Of a DNA stretch of 64,000 nt, positions 24,720-33,115 are shown piece after piece. Origin of the DNA: Salinicoccus carnicancri Crm (GTDB lineage: Bacteria; Bacillota; Bacilli; Staphylococcales; Salinicoccaceae). The stretch spans positions 806,001 through 870,000 of the forward strand of contig NZ_ANAM01000008.1 of the NCBI RefSeq assembly GCF_000330705.1, in the 5' to 3' direction. A program made the position numbers and the translations under genes. The notes beneath the pieces were generated by a model that saw only the letters and a program-made list of their open reading frames with translations, was not told where the DNA came from and searched no databases. How positions within the stretch are numbered: position 1 is the first letter of the stretch; each line of letters opens with the position of its first letter.

Positions 24720-25916
24720 TCACCGTATTTTCTTTGCAAATCGTTCGACTATTTCCCTCCCTATCTCTATTGAGCATGTTGCAGCAGGTGAAGGTGCATT
24801 CAGTACATGGAGACTCCTTGCATTTTCTTCAAAATGGAAGTCATCCAGCATACTGCCATCCGGTTTCATAGCCTGCGCCCTCACACCAGCTTCCATTGGT
24901 TGGATATCTCCTTCCTTCAGCAGCGGAACCAGTTTCCTGGCTTCTTTGACGAAAGCTTTCTTGTTGAACGAACGATAATACTCTCCCACGGCCTCTTTTA
25001 TATTTTTAAGACCCATTCTATAAAGGCCGGGGAAGGTGAGTATTTCTCTAGTTTCTTCAAAATGGAACCCCAGTTTTCTATATGCCTCTTTCCTGAAACC
25101 GAGCACCGCGTTCGGTCCGACATCGACGCCTCCGCCTACCATATTGGTGAAATGCACTCCCAGAAACGGAAGCTCCGGATTGGGAACCGGATAGACCAAT
25201 GTTTTTACATAGTGTTCAACACTCTCATGCAGTTTGAAGTATTCTCCCCTGAACGGTATGATCTTCACATCCGTGTCCACACCGCTCATTTTTGCCAGTT
25301 TATCACTGTACAGCCCGGCACAGTTTATCAGGTAGTCTGTTTGATACTGAACGGCGTCCGTACCTGCTGTGATTCTTCCATCCTCTTCAGTGACATATTC
25401 GACTGACGTATTGTAATGTATCTCTCCACCGTTTTGCTCAAATAATTCACCGAATTTTTCCGTCACAGCTTTGAAATCCACAATGCCGGTATTTTTCACA
25501 AGAATTCCACCGGCTGTATTCACGAACGGCTCAATCTCCCTGACTTCATAACCGTTCAGCAGTTTGACATCCAGCTGGTTCTCCAGGCCGCGCTCATACA
25601 GTTTCTTCATCCTCGGTATTTCTTCTTCATCTGTTGCGACTATGACCTTGCCGCATTGTGAATAATCAATATTATGTTTGTCACAAAATGCCATCATGGA
25701 CCTGGAGCCGCTACGTGCGAACCTTGCCTTGTATGAGCCTGGTTTATAATAGATTCCTGAATGGATTACACCGCTGTTATGTCCAGTCTGATGCTTCGCC
25801 GCCTCCCCCTCCTTATCCAGAACAATGATCTTTCTGTCCCTGAATTTTTCCGAAAGGTGATATGCTGTGCTCAGTCCTATGATTCCTGCCCCTACTATCA
25901 GTATGTCTGTTTTCAA
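24720..25916 (-). CDS. lhgO: L-2-hydroxyglutarate oxidase (LhgO-like)
   Basis: A 398-residue FAD oxidoreductase of the DAO family. The Rossmann start is TDILIVGAGIIGLSTAYHLS, and the LhgO landmark HNSGVIHSGIYYKPGSYKA follows. Further matches are INCAGLYSDKLA, IIPFRGEYFKL and the C-terminal NAPSPAATCSIEIG. LhgO oxidises L-2-hydroxyglutarate to 2-oxoglutarate and feeds electrons to the quinone pool. The start is probably TTG at 25916, overlapping the glcF stop as TTGA with GAGAGG just upstream; a further TTG at 25934 is possible. It is the last gene of the TAXI-TRAP operon, which supports 2-hydroxyglutarate as the imported acid. Confidence 0.88.
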   Translation of the reverse strand: MKTDILIVGAGIIGLSTAYHLSEKFRDRKIIVLDKEGEAAKHQTGHNSGVIHSGIYYKPGSYKARFARSGSRSMMAFCDKHNIDYSQCGKVIVATDEEEIPRMKKLYERGLENQLDVKLLNGYEVREIEPFVNTAGGILVKNTGIVDFKAVTEKFGELFEQNGGEIHYNTSVEYVTEEDGRITAGTDAVQYQTDYLINCAGLYSDKLAKMSGVDTDVKIIPFRGEYFKLHESVEHYVKTLVYPVPNPELPFLGVHFTNMVGGGVDVGPNAVLGFRKEAYRKLGFHFEETREILTFPGLYRMGLKNIKEAVGEYYRSFNKKAFVKEARKLVPLLKEGDIQPMEAGVRAQAMKPDGSMLDDFHFEENARSLHVLNAPSPAATCSIEIGREIVERFAKKIR

Positions 25917-27193
25917 TTTCCTCTCACCCCGCAAGCTTCTGCCGCTATTTCCACAATATGTTTCACTTCAATTTCATCAGCCAGACCTTCACGCTCCACA
26001 CCCAGTTTCATCTGTATATGGCAACCCGGGTTCGATGTAATGATAAGGTCCGGCTTTGATTTTTTAACATTTTCCATCTTGAGGTCAAGAATCTGCATGG
26101 ATTCATCGAAATGGAGGATATTATATATTCCCGCCGATCCGCAGCATAGTGATTTCTCATTCATTTCCATATAATTCAACCCCGGCACCTGGTGGATCAC
26201 ATCCAGCGGGGCTTCAAACACCTGCTGGACATTCTCAAGATGGCAGGAAGGCTGGTATACAGCATTCTTTTTAATCTCATGATTGAAATCAAAATCGATC
26301 ATCGCCATGATTTGGGAAATATCCCGTACTTTCCCGGTGAACTTCTTTGCCCGCTCATGCCAGCCTGTACCCGGCTCGAATAATTTGTCGTATTCTTTCA
26401 GTGTCGCTCCACAGCCGCCGATCGTGTTGACAATATAATCGAAGTCGTATTTTTCATATGCCTCTATGTTTTCCATCGCAAGCTTCAGAGTCTCTTCCGA
26501 TTCACCTGTGTGATGCTGCAGGGCGCCGCAGCATGTCTGACCCGGTATATTCGTAACCTGTATATTATTTTTCTGCATTATTTTCACAGCCAGCCTGTTC
26601 ACATTTGCGAAGAATGCATCCATGATGCACCCTTCGAAAAAGCCGACCGACAGACGTTTCCTTCTGAAAGGGTTGACGTTCCTCGTAATGCGCCTGCTTA
26701 AAATGATGTCAGGCATCGCCCTGTTCATCTGATCCATCTTTTTCGACTTTCCCAGGATACCTGTCATTTTTACAGCTTTTTTCATACCGGATGACTGGTA
26801 GGCATAGATGCCTCTGTTGATCAGTCCGAGCACTCTCTTATTCTTCAGCGCAAACTTGAATGATGATGTCCTGGCCGCCTTTTCCACGATATCCATCTGT
26901 TTGTTCTCTTTCAATACTTCCACCGCTGACATGAGGATGTCCCCGTACCTTACATTTGTCGGACAGACCGTCTCACATGCCCTGCATCCCAGGCACAGAT
27001 CGATGCCTTCCTGCATATCATCAATCGATATTCTTTCTTCCGCTGCCAGTTTGACGAGGTTGATTCTTCCCCGCGGGGAATGCTTCTCTTTTTTGAAAGC
27101 GATATATGTCGGACAGACCGGCAGACAATAGCCGCATTGTACACAGTCAAAAGTCGCTTCATAATCCAGTTTTTCAACCAATGATTCAGTCAT
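25913..27193 (-). CDS. glcF: GlcF-type iron-sulfur subunit of a 2-hydroxyacid dehydrogenase
   Basis: A 426-residue iron-sulfur protein. The N-terminal part has two ferredoxin motifs, CVQCGYCLPVCP and CLGCRACETVCP, for two [4Fe-4S] clusters. The C-terminal part has two CCG domains with TCCGAL and LCCGSAG plus single cysteines in FEGC, GGCG, PSCH and NPGCH. It takes electrons from the FAD subunit GlcD and passes them to the membrane. It overlaps glcD by 8 nt and lhgO by 4 nt. The substrate could be glycolate, D-lactate or D-2-hydroxyglutarate; the lhgO and TAXI neighbours favour the last. A cysteine-stripped paralogue lies just downstream. Confidence 0.9.
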   Translation of the reverse strand: MTESLVEKLDYEATFDCVQCGYCLPVCPTYIAFKKEKHSPRGRINLVKLAAEERISIDDMQEGIDLCLGCRACETVCPTNVRYGDILMSAVEVLKENKQMDIVEKAARTSSFKFALKNKRVLGLINRGIYAYQSSGMKKAVKMTGILGKSKKMDQMNRAMPDIILSRRITRNVNPFRRKRLSVGFFEGCIMDAFFANVNRLAVKIMQKNNIQVTNIPGQTCCGALQHHTGESEETLKLAMENIEAYEKYDFDYIVNTIGGCGATLKEYDKLFEPGTGWHERAKKFTGKVRDISQIMAMIDFDFNHEIKKNAVYQPSCHLENVQQVFEAPLDVIHQVPGLNYMEMNEKSLCCGSAGIYNILHFDESMQILDLKMENVKKSKPDLIITSNPGCHIQMKLGVEREGLADEIEVKHIVEIAAEACGVRGN

Positions 27194-28592
27194 TGCGCAA
27201 CACTAACCTTTTTTCTCCTTTTTCAGGAAATATTTTTCCCGGATTCAAAATGTTTTTTGGATCCAGGGCACGCTTTATCGCCTGTTGGAATGCCACTCCC
27301 TCTTCGCCCATCTCCGTGGCAAGGAAGGCTTTTTTCATCGTTCCTATACCGTGTTCGCCCGAAAGTGTTCCACCGAGTTCAATTGCATAGTTGAATATTT
27401 CTTCAACAGCCCGTTCCACCCGATCCACTTCTTCCGGGTCGCGCATATCCGTGTTGATTGTCGGATGCAGGTTTCCGTCCCCTGCATGGCCGAAGACTAC
27501 AATATTCAGATTATACTTCTTTTTAATCTCATCGATTTTCCTGAACATATCCGGAATTCTGCTGAGCGGTACGGTCGCATCCTCGGAAATTTTCGTATAA
27601 CCGCTTGAGACGACTGCAGGAGACACCAGTTTGCGCACCTGCCAGAGCCTGGCCTCCTCCTCTTTATTCGATGCTACCTGCACATTTTCCACTCCGATTT
27701 CACTCAATGCCTTCCTGACAATGCCCAGCTCTTTCACAAGTACGTCCGGATCACCATCCACTTCAACGAGTATTATGGCAACTGCTTCCCTCGGCAGACC
27801 GAGCCCGGCGTAGTCCTCCACCTTATTGATTGCGTTATGGTCGAGTATTTCCATTTTGGATGGCCTGACACCCGATGTCAGTATTTTTGATATGGATTTC
27901 CCGGCTGTATACAGATCTTCGAAAATTATCATTGCCGTCCTGGTGTCGGACGGTTTCGGTATCAGACGTAAAGTCGCTTCCGTAATGACAGCCAGTGTAC
28001 CTTCAGATCCGACAATCAGCTTCGTCAGATCATAACCCGTCACATTCTTGACCGTCCTGCCGCCTGTCCTCAAAACTTTCCCATCCGCCGTGACAATTTC
28101 CAGACCAATCACAAAATCTTTGGTGACCCCATACTTGACCCCCCTGGGACCTCCGGCGTTTTCTGCAAGATTCCCGCCTATGGTACAGATCGAAGAGGAC
28201 GAGGGATCGGGGGGATACATCAGATTATGCGCTTCGGCCAGTTTGTGTATGTCCCCCGTCCTGACACCCGGACTGACTTTCATGATCAGATCATCCGGGT
28301 ATATTTCAAGCTTGGTATCCCATTGCGAAAAATCGAGCACAATACCGCCGCGGACCGGCAAAGGTCCGCCCGACAGACTCGTACTCGCCCCGCGGGCACA
28401 GACTGGAATTTCATGCCAGTCCGCAATTTCCATTATTCTCTGCACTTCCTCAGTGGACATGACCTGGGCCACACAGTCAGGGATGTACTGGCCGAAAGAC
28501 CCGTCGTATCCATAGGACATCCTGTCGTCAATTTCAGTCAAAAGACGTTTTCCCATTATATTTTCAAATTCCTTCAAAACAACATGCTCCAT
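27186..28592 (-). CDS. glcD: GlcD-type FAD-binding 2-hydroxyacid dehydrogenase
   Basis: A 468-residue protein of the VAO/PCMH flavoprotein superfamily. The FAD-binding_4 domain (about 35-215) includes ARGASTSLSGGPLPVRGGIVLD in parts, PPDPSS and GGNLAENAGGPRGVKYG. The FAD-oxidase_C domain (about 225-455) includes VFGHAGDGNLHPT and LSGEHGIGTMKK, whose histidines line the active site. This fold serves glycolate oxidase GlcD, D-lactate and D-2-hydroxyglutarate dehydrogenases. With GlcF it would oxidise the D-enantiomer while LhgO handles the L-form. The ribosome site is GGGAGG before ATG 28592. Confidence 0.9.
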   Translation of the reverse strand: MEHVVLKEFENIMGKRLLTEIDDRMSYGYDGSFGQYIPDCVAQVMSTEEVQRIMEIADWHEIPVCARGASTSLSGGPLPVRGGIVLDFSQWDTKLEIYPDDLIMKVSPGVRTGDIHKLAEAHNLMYPPDPSSSSICTIGGNLAENAGGPRGVKYGVTKDFVIGLEIVTADGKVLRTGGRTVKNVTGYDLTKLIVGSEGTLAVITEATLRLIPKPSDTRTAMIIFEDLYTAGKSISKILTSGVRPSKMEILDHNAINKVEDYAGLGLPREAVAIILVEVDGDPDVLVKELGIVRKALSEIGVENVQVASNKEEEARLWQVRKLVSPAVVSSGYTKISEDATVPLSRIPDMFRKIDEIKKKYNLNIVVFGHAGDGNLHPTINTDMRDPEEVDRVERAVEEIFNYAIELGGTLSGEHGIGTMKKAFLATEMGEEGVAFQQAIKRALDPKNILNPGKIFPEKGEKRLVLRND

Positions 28593-28604
28593 AATTGCCT
28601 CCCG

Positions 28605-29306
28605 CTATATTCTGTCATCACCAAGCTTCCTTCTCATATTGAAAAGGTGCTCCTCCATCCTTCGGGATGCCATTCCAGCATCGCCATCCTTGATCGCTTC
28701 AAATACTCTGACATGCTCACCGTAGACCATTTCACGCTTTCTCGGTTTACCTATATTCAGTTTTAATGAAAACTCCAGTGCATCACGGTGAACACTCTGC
28801 AGATTGCTGAATGTCTGGATCATAAAATCATTATTGGTTGCTATGACGATTGCCTCATGAAAATCATAATCTGCTTTCATTCCTATGATCCGCTGGTTCT
28901 GGGTGATTTTTTTAAATTCACCCAGAGCAGCGTCTATTCTTCTCAAATCTTCTTCCGTACGCCTTTTTGCTGCCAGTCCTGCTGACTGCACTTCCAATGT
29001 GGTACGCATTTCCAAAAGATCGAACAACTCCTTTTTATCAAAGTCACCATAGGTATATCCCTTCATCTCATCGGCTACCGATATATTTTTGACATACGTC
29101 CCTCTTCCCTGGCTGGATTCCACGTATCCCATGGAAATGAGTTTGCTGATTGCCTCCCTTACAGGAGCCCGGCTGACTTCGTAGTATGCTGCCAATTCAT
29201 TTTCTGAAGGAAGTCTGCTGCCTATCTCGTATTCACCGCCCTTGATCAACCCGACTATATTCTCATAGATGAGTTCGGATAATTTCTCTTTTCTTATTGG
29301 CTTCAT
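28605..29306 (-). CDS. GntR-family regulator, FadR/FCD subgroup
   Basis: A 233-residue regulator. The winged helix (1-70) reads LSELIYENIVGLIKGGEYE, then LPSENELAAYYEVSRAPVREAISKL. The FCD effector domain (about 85-225) contains LLEMRTTLEVQSAGLAA and the metal-ligand histidines of this domain (DFHEAIVIATNN, EHVRVFEAI). FCD ligands are usually carboxylates. It lies inside the TAXI-TRAP operon, one base after the permease gene. It probably represses that operon through the TTGT-ATG-ACAA site near 32301, which matches the FadR-type consensus. Confidence 0.88.
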   Translation of the reverse strand: MKPIRKEKLSELIYENIVGLIKGGEYEIGSRLPSENELAAYYEVSRAPVREAISKLISMGYVESSQGRGTYVKNISVADEMKGYTYGDFDKKELFDLLEMRTTLEVQSAGLAAKRRTEEDLRRIDAALGEFKKITQNQRIIGMKADYDFHEAIVIATNNDFMIQTFSNLQSVHRDALEFSLKLNIGKPRKREMVYGEHVRVFEAIKDGDAGMASRRMEEHLFNMRRKLGDDRI

Positions 29307-31262
29307 TTAATTTTGCGCCTCCACTACTCTCTTACTTTTTACACAATGAATGGTCATCACACCAATGAACAATACAATACCCACCAGATCAAACATCGGA
29401 TCTGTAGTAATCAACAGGAACGCCACTGCAACAAACAGTATTCTTTCAACTATATTCATCCTGGTCCTTACAAAGTTGCCCATGCCTACAGCAAGGGCAT
29501 ATACACCGACGAGTGCTGTAGCGACTACTATTGCGAATCTCCAGTAATTGACCGGCCCTTCAGTTGTATCCAACAACAGGATGGGATCGTAGGCGATGAT
29601 GAACGGGATGATGAATCCGGGAAGCGCGAGTCTCAGGGCTGTCCATGAAGTCTGCATCGGATTGGATTTTGCTATCCCGGCCCCGGTATAAGCGGCAAGG
29701 GCTACCGGCGGGGTTACGTTGGACATGGCACCGAAGTAGAATACAAAGAAATGCGCTGCAAGCGGTGAGATTCCCGCTTCCACCAGTGCTGGTGCTGCTG
29801 TAACAGCAACTACAATGTACAGTGCCGTAGATGGAAGGCCAAAGCTCAGGATGATACAGGTCGCCATCACCATGACAAGCACCAGGAACATGCTGCCCCC
29901 TGCAATGTCGATAACATTATAGGCGAGCATGGAACCGATACCACTCATGGAAACGACTGCTATGATGATGCCGACGACAGCACAGGCAATAGCCACCTGT
30001 ATGGAACCTCTCGCCCCGTCTGATAATGCCCCGAAGAATCTTGATATGGTGATGCGGTTACTCCTGTCCCTGGTAAGATAGGAGGTGATGATGGAAGTGA
30101 TGATGCCGGCAAAACCTGCAAATATTGCCGTTTTTCCTGCAAGAAGCACTGCAAACACGACTATTATGGGAAGCAGCAAAGCCCCTCTCTCCATTAGCAC
30201 TTTCTTGACTTCAGGTATATTGTCCCTGCTCAGACCTTTAAGCCCCTGTTTTTTCGCTTCCGTATCCACTGCAAAAACAAGTGCAATATAATATAGGAGA
30301 GCCGGTACAATACCTGCAATCACAATGGTCGTATAAGGTACACCCAGGAAGCCCGCCATTATGAAGGCTGCAGCCCCCATTATCGGCGGCATGATCATCC
30401 CTCCGGTTGATGCCGCCGCTTCCACACCTGCTGCAAATCTCCCTTTAAGGCCGATGCTTTTCATCAAAGGAATGGTGAATGCGCCAGTGGTTGCCACATT
30501 TGCCACCGCACTCCCGTTCAGAGTACCTGTCAGGGCACTTGTGATCACTGCAACCTGTGCCGGGCCGCCGCGCCTCTGTCCCGCAATTGCAAGAGCAAGG
30601 TCATTGAAGAGCCTGCTTGCTCCACTTGCGCTCAGGAAAGCACCAAAAAGTATGAAGAGCACTATATAAGTGGATGCAATGGACAGTGTGCTCCCAAAAA
30701 TACCATTCGAGGTCATGTACACTCTGTACAGCAAGCGTTCCAGACTGAAGCCAGAGTGCGCAAAATCAATCGGGAAATATGCACCATAAATCGCATAGAT
30801 CATGGCAAGAACACTCAGCACCGGTATGAACCAACCAATCGCCCGCCTTGTTATTTCGAATAGCACAAGTATGCACAGCACCGCGAAAATATAATCCATA
30901 GTGTTTGCCTGCGACATACGATCAACATGCAGGTCGGTATAATTCAATGTAATATAACCGACTGAGATGACTGACATGACAATCATGAAAATGTCCAGAT
31001 ATGAAAATTTCTGCCCGGGTTTATTTTTATTGAATGGATAGATGAAAAAACCAAGTACCATTATCAGACCGATGAAAATGGTGTTACGGTAGAACCCCTG
31101 CATGTTCAGGTAACTGGATGTCAATAATACAAAAATGGATAAAATGATTCCTATTACAGCCGCAGCTTTGGATGGCCATCCTTCGAGCCTTCTTTGAGCC
31201 ATATCCATCTCAGCCTCTTCAGAAGCGGCATACCGTTGAGTGTTTTCATTCATTTTCTCCAT
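29307..31262 (-). CDS. TAXI-type TRAP transporter, fused membrane subunit
   Basis: A 651-residue, roughly 16-helix protein fusing the small DctQ-like part (about 30-190) and the large DctM-like part (about 190-651). The DctM half shows ITSALTGTLNGSAVANVATTG, GAFTIPLMK and PPIMGAAAFIMAGF, typical of fused TRAP permeases paired with TAXI proteins. It is a cation-driven importer that depends on the binding protein encoded next to it. The first 17 nt overlap the binding-protein gene. ATG 31262 is kept; ATG 31253 is a fair alternative. The substrate is inferred from the downstream oxidases to be a 2-hydroxy acid. Confidence 0.9.
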   Translation of the reverse strand: MEKMNENTQRYAASEEAEMDMAQRRLEGWPSKAAAVIGIILSIFVLLTSSYLNMQGFYRNTIFIGLIMVLGFFIYPFNKNKPGQKFSYLDIFMIVMSVISVGYITLNYTDLHVDRMSQANTMDYIFAVLCILVLFEITRRAIGWFIPVLSVLAMIYAIYGAYFPIDFAHSGFSLERLLYRVYMTSNGIFGSTLSIASTYIVLFILFGAFLSASGASRLFNDLALAIAGQRRGGPAQVAVITSALTGTLNGSAVANVATTGAFTIPLMKSIGLKGRFAAGVEAAASTGGMIMPPIMGAAAFIMAGFLGVPYTTIVIAGIVPALLYYIALVFAVDTEAKKQGLKGLSRDNIPEVKKVLMERGALLLPIIVVFAVLLAGKTAIFAGFAGIITSIITSYLTRDRSNRITISRFFGALSDGARGSIQVAIACAVVGIIIAVVSMSGIGSMLAYNVIDIAGGSMFLVLVMVMATCIILSFGLPSTALYIVVAVTAAPALVEAGISPLAAHFFVFYFGAMSNVTPPVALAAYTGAGIAKSNPMQTSWTALRLALPGFIIPFIIAYDPILLLDTTEGPVNYWRFAIVVATALVGVYALAVGMGNFVRTRMNIVERILFVAVAFLLITTDPMFDLVGIVLFIGVMTIHCVKSKRVVEAQN

Positions 31263-32265
31263 CCCCTTCCTTCACTTCTTCCGGAATCAGCCGTTCCTCG
31301 ATTTCTACTCCCTGTTCCTTGAAATATCGATATGCTCCTGCATGAAGTGGGGTGTTCAACCCATCAAGTGCAGTTTCGACCTGCATCTCCCTCGCGGAAT
31401 TATGTACACCGATCATGAAGTCCCTGTTCTCAAATAATATTTTTGTCAGGTTGTACACCATCTCTTCATCCATCTCCGTCGTTGCTACAAGGACGTTCGG
31501 CTGGGCGATGGTTTCGATATCTTCCTCCTGTTTCGGGTATGTTCCGGCTTCAATCGTATACCTGTACCAGGCATCGACAACTCCATTAATTTCTTCCAGC
31601 TGTTCATCAGTAACTTCAAGGATATCTGCCGAAAGCCCGCTTGCATACATATCTGTTATGGCTGAAACTGGTGTGCCTGCCGGCAGTGAACCGCCATCCA
31701 GACGCCCGTCCCTCATCGATGAAATTGTATCATCATAACCGAGGTATTCCGGACTGATATCACTCTTATCCATTCTCATGCCTTCCATCATCGTGAGGGT
31801 AGATTGCTCTGTTCCACTCGCCTGCGGCCCGACTGAAAATGAATTCCCTTCAATATCGGAGATGTCTCCGGATTCTATTTCAGAATCCATCATTACAAAA
31901 TGTTCAACATTTGGCCAGATCATTCCAATCGCTCTCAGTTCTCCGTAACCTTCCCCTTCATAGATTCCGCTTCCTTCAGAGGCCTGTGTGGAAATAAGAT
32001 TCTGTAGTATGGCCATATCGGCCTCTCCATTTTTCATCAGATCGATATTCTCAACAGAACCTGCTGAAGACTGGCCATTGAACTTGATATTCCGATCTCT
32101 GTAGTGCTCGGTCCATAGCTGCCCCATCCCTACACCGATAGGATAATAGGTGCCACCTGTTGATGCCGTTGCAATATTGTATATCTCCTTTTTCTCGAAG
32201 TTGCATCCGGCTAATGACAAAGACACCAGCATCAACGACAGGAACATGATGATATTTTTCCTCAT
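31246..32265 (-). CDS. TAXI family TRAP transporter substrate-binding lipoprotein
   Basis: A 339-residue secreted lipoprotein: signal peptide MRKNIIMFLSLMLVSLSLAG with lipobox Cys21. The TAXI signature is ATASTGGTYYPIGVGMGQLW, and the domain continues through QSSAGSVENIDLMKNGEADMAILQ in parts. It delivers substrate to the fused permease. It is the first gene of a seven-kilobase operon with permease, regulator, glcD, glcF and lhgO. The leader contains a promoter, a FadR-type operator and a cre site. Binding specificity cannot be read directly; C5 dicarboxylates such as 2-hydroxyglutarate fit the neighbours. Confidence 0.92.
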   Translation of the reverse strand: MRKNIIMFLSLMLVSLSLAGCNFEKKEIYNIATASTGGTYYPIGVGMGQLWTEHYRDRNIKFNGQSSAGSVENIDLMKNGEADMAILQNLISTQASEGSGIYEGEGYGELRAIGMIWPNVEHFVMMDSEIESGDISDIEGNSFSVGPQASGTEQSTLTMMEGMRMDKSDISPEYLGYDDTISSMRDGRLDGGSLPAGTPVSAITDMYASGLSADILEVTDEQLEEINGVVDAWYRYTIEAGTYPKQEEDIETIAQPNVLVATTEMDEEMVYNLTKILFENRDFMIGVHNSAREMQVETALDGLNTPLHAGAYRYFKEQGVEIEERLIPEEVKEGDGENE

Positions 32266-32285
32266 TACTCTTCCCTCCCACTATA

Positions 32286-32299
32286 TGAATGCGCTTTCA
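32286..32299 (-). promoter_or_regulatory. cre candidate in the TAXI operon leader
   Basis: TGAATGCGCTTTCA (its complement TGAAAGCGCATTCA) matches the relaxed cre pattern and lies about 13 bases into the predicted transcript. Confidence 0.6.
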
Positions 32300-32300
32300 C

Positions 32301-32311
32301 TTGTATGACAA
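32301..32311 (-). promoter_or_regulatory. FadR-type operator candidate of the TAXI operon
   Basis: TTGT-ATG-ACAA exactly fits the TNGTNNNACNA pattern of FCD-type GntR operators and covers the predicted transcription start. The regulator is encoded in the same operon. Confidence 0.6.
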
Positions 32312-32318
32312 CAAGACC

Positions 32319-32347
32319 ACATTACAACATAAAAACAGAAATTTCAA
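32319..32347 (-). promoter_or_regulatory. Promoter of the TAXI-TRAP operon
   Basis: Minus-strand TTGAAA (32342-32347), a 17-bp spacer and TAATGT (32319-32324), 54 bp before the first gene. Confidence 0.65.
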
Positions 32348-32439
32348 TATATTTAAGACGAAAGTTTTTTCCTTCCGAACCATATTCATTTGTAAAAATA
32401 CTATATGTAGGGTTATAATGTTCTGCGAGGAGTGATTAA

Positions 32440-32769
32440 ATGGATACTTCAATCTGTCCAAAATTTGAAAATGCCATGGGTGTCATCGGTCAGAGATGGA
32501 CGGGTCTGATTATCTTTCAATTGATTGACGGGCCTAAACGTTTCTGCAACCTCGAATCCTCCATGGGTGTGAGTGGCCGCGTCCTGTCCGAGCGCCTGAA
32601 GTCGCTGGAAGCGGAAGGTATTGTAGAACGCGAAGTTTATCCGGAAACACCGGTGAGAATAGAGTACAAACTGACTGAAAAAGGAAAAGCCATCGAACCG
32701 TTCATGAAAGAGCTCCAGAAATGGGCTGAAGAATGGTGCGAACCTGACAAAAGCCTGCAGGAAGCATAA
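32440..32769 (+). CDS. HxlR-family thiol-sensing regulator (YodB-like)
   Basis: A 109-residue winged-helix regulator. The N-terminus MDTSICPKFENAM puts Cys6 at the position of the redox-sensing cysteine of YodB/CatR/QsrR proteins, which respond to quinones and diamide. The HTH body contains IGQRWTGLIIFQLIDGPKRF, RVLSERLKSLEAEGIVER and PVRIEYKLTEKG, and the C-terminus has a second cysteine in EEWCEP as in YodB. GAGGAGTG precedes the ATG. It is divergent from the TAXI operon and monocistronic, ending at a strong terminator. Its targets are not evident here; no nitroreductase or dioxygenase lies beside it. Confidence 0.87.
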   Translation: MDTSICPKFENAMGVIGQRWTGLIIFQLIDGPKRFCNLESSMGVSGRVLSERLKSLEAEGIVEREVYPETPVRIEYKLTEKGKAIEPFMKELQKWAEEWCEPDKSLQEA

Positions 32770-32775
32770 CCGGAT

Positions 32776-32806
32776 AAAAACCCGCCCTGATAGGAGGCGG
32801 GTTTTT
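32776..32806 (+). terminator. Terminator after the HxlR gene
   Basis: AAAAACCCGCC pairs with GGCGGGTTTTT, with a T-run following; it isolates the gene from the metNIQ leader. Confidence 0.85.
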
Positions 32807-32913
32807 ATTGTAATGAATATCCTAATTTATCATTTTTTGAAAAATCTTATTGCTTTATAATTGGTTCCCTGTTAAACTTTCTCTAAATCATTAAACAGAC
32901 AACTGCATATTAT

Positions 32914-33017
32914 TTCTTATCAAGAGAAGCGGAGGGACTGGCCCTGTGATGCTTCGGCAACAACTCGCATGAGTGATGTGCCAAATCCAGCAGGCGTCGT
33001 GCCTGGAAGATGAGAAG
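32914..33017 (+). ncRNA. SAM-I (S-box) riboswitch upstream of metNIQ
   Basis: The conserved core is visible: CTTATCAAGAGAAG, GGAGGGACTGGCCC, GTGATGCTTCGGCAACA, then GTGATGTGCCAAATCC and CAGGCGTCGTGCCTGG, closing with GATGAGAAG. P1 pairs CTTATC with GATGAG. The 3' P1 strand ATGAGAAG is also complementary to CTTCTCAT in the downstream terminator, giving the usual antiterminator. High S-adenosylmethionine should favour termination and shut off the methionine transporter. Confidence 0.95.
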
Positions 33018-33042
33018 AAACTTTTTATAGATATATAATTAT

Positions 33043-33072
33043 AAGTCCTTCTCATTAAAAGAGAGGGACTTT
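33043..33072 (+). terminator. Expression-platform terminator of the SAM riboswitch
   Basis: AAGTCCTTCTC pairs with GAGAGGGACTT (one G-U) and is followed by T7. Its 5' arm is the competitor of the aptamer's P1 strand. Confidence 0.9.
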
Positions 33073-33115
33073 TTTTATGCGGCTGAAAAACGGAATGGTT
33101 TAAGGAGCGTTTTAT

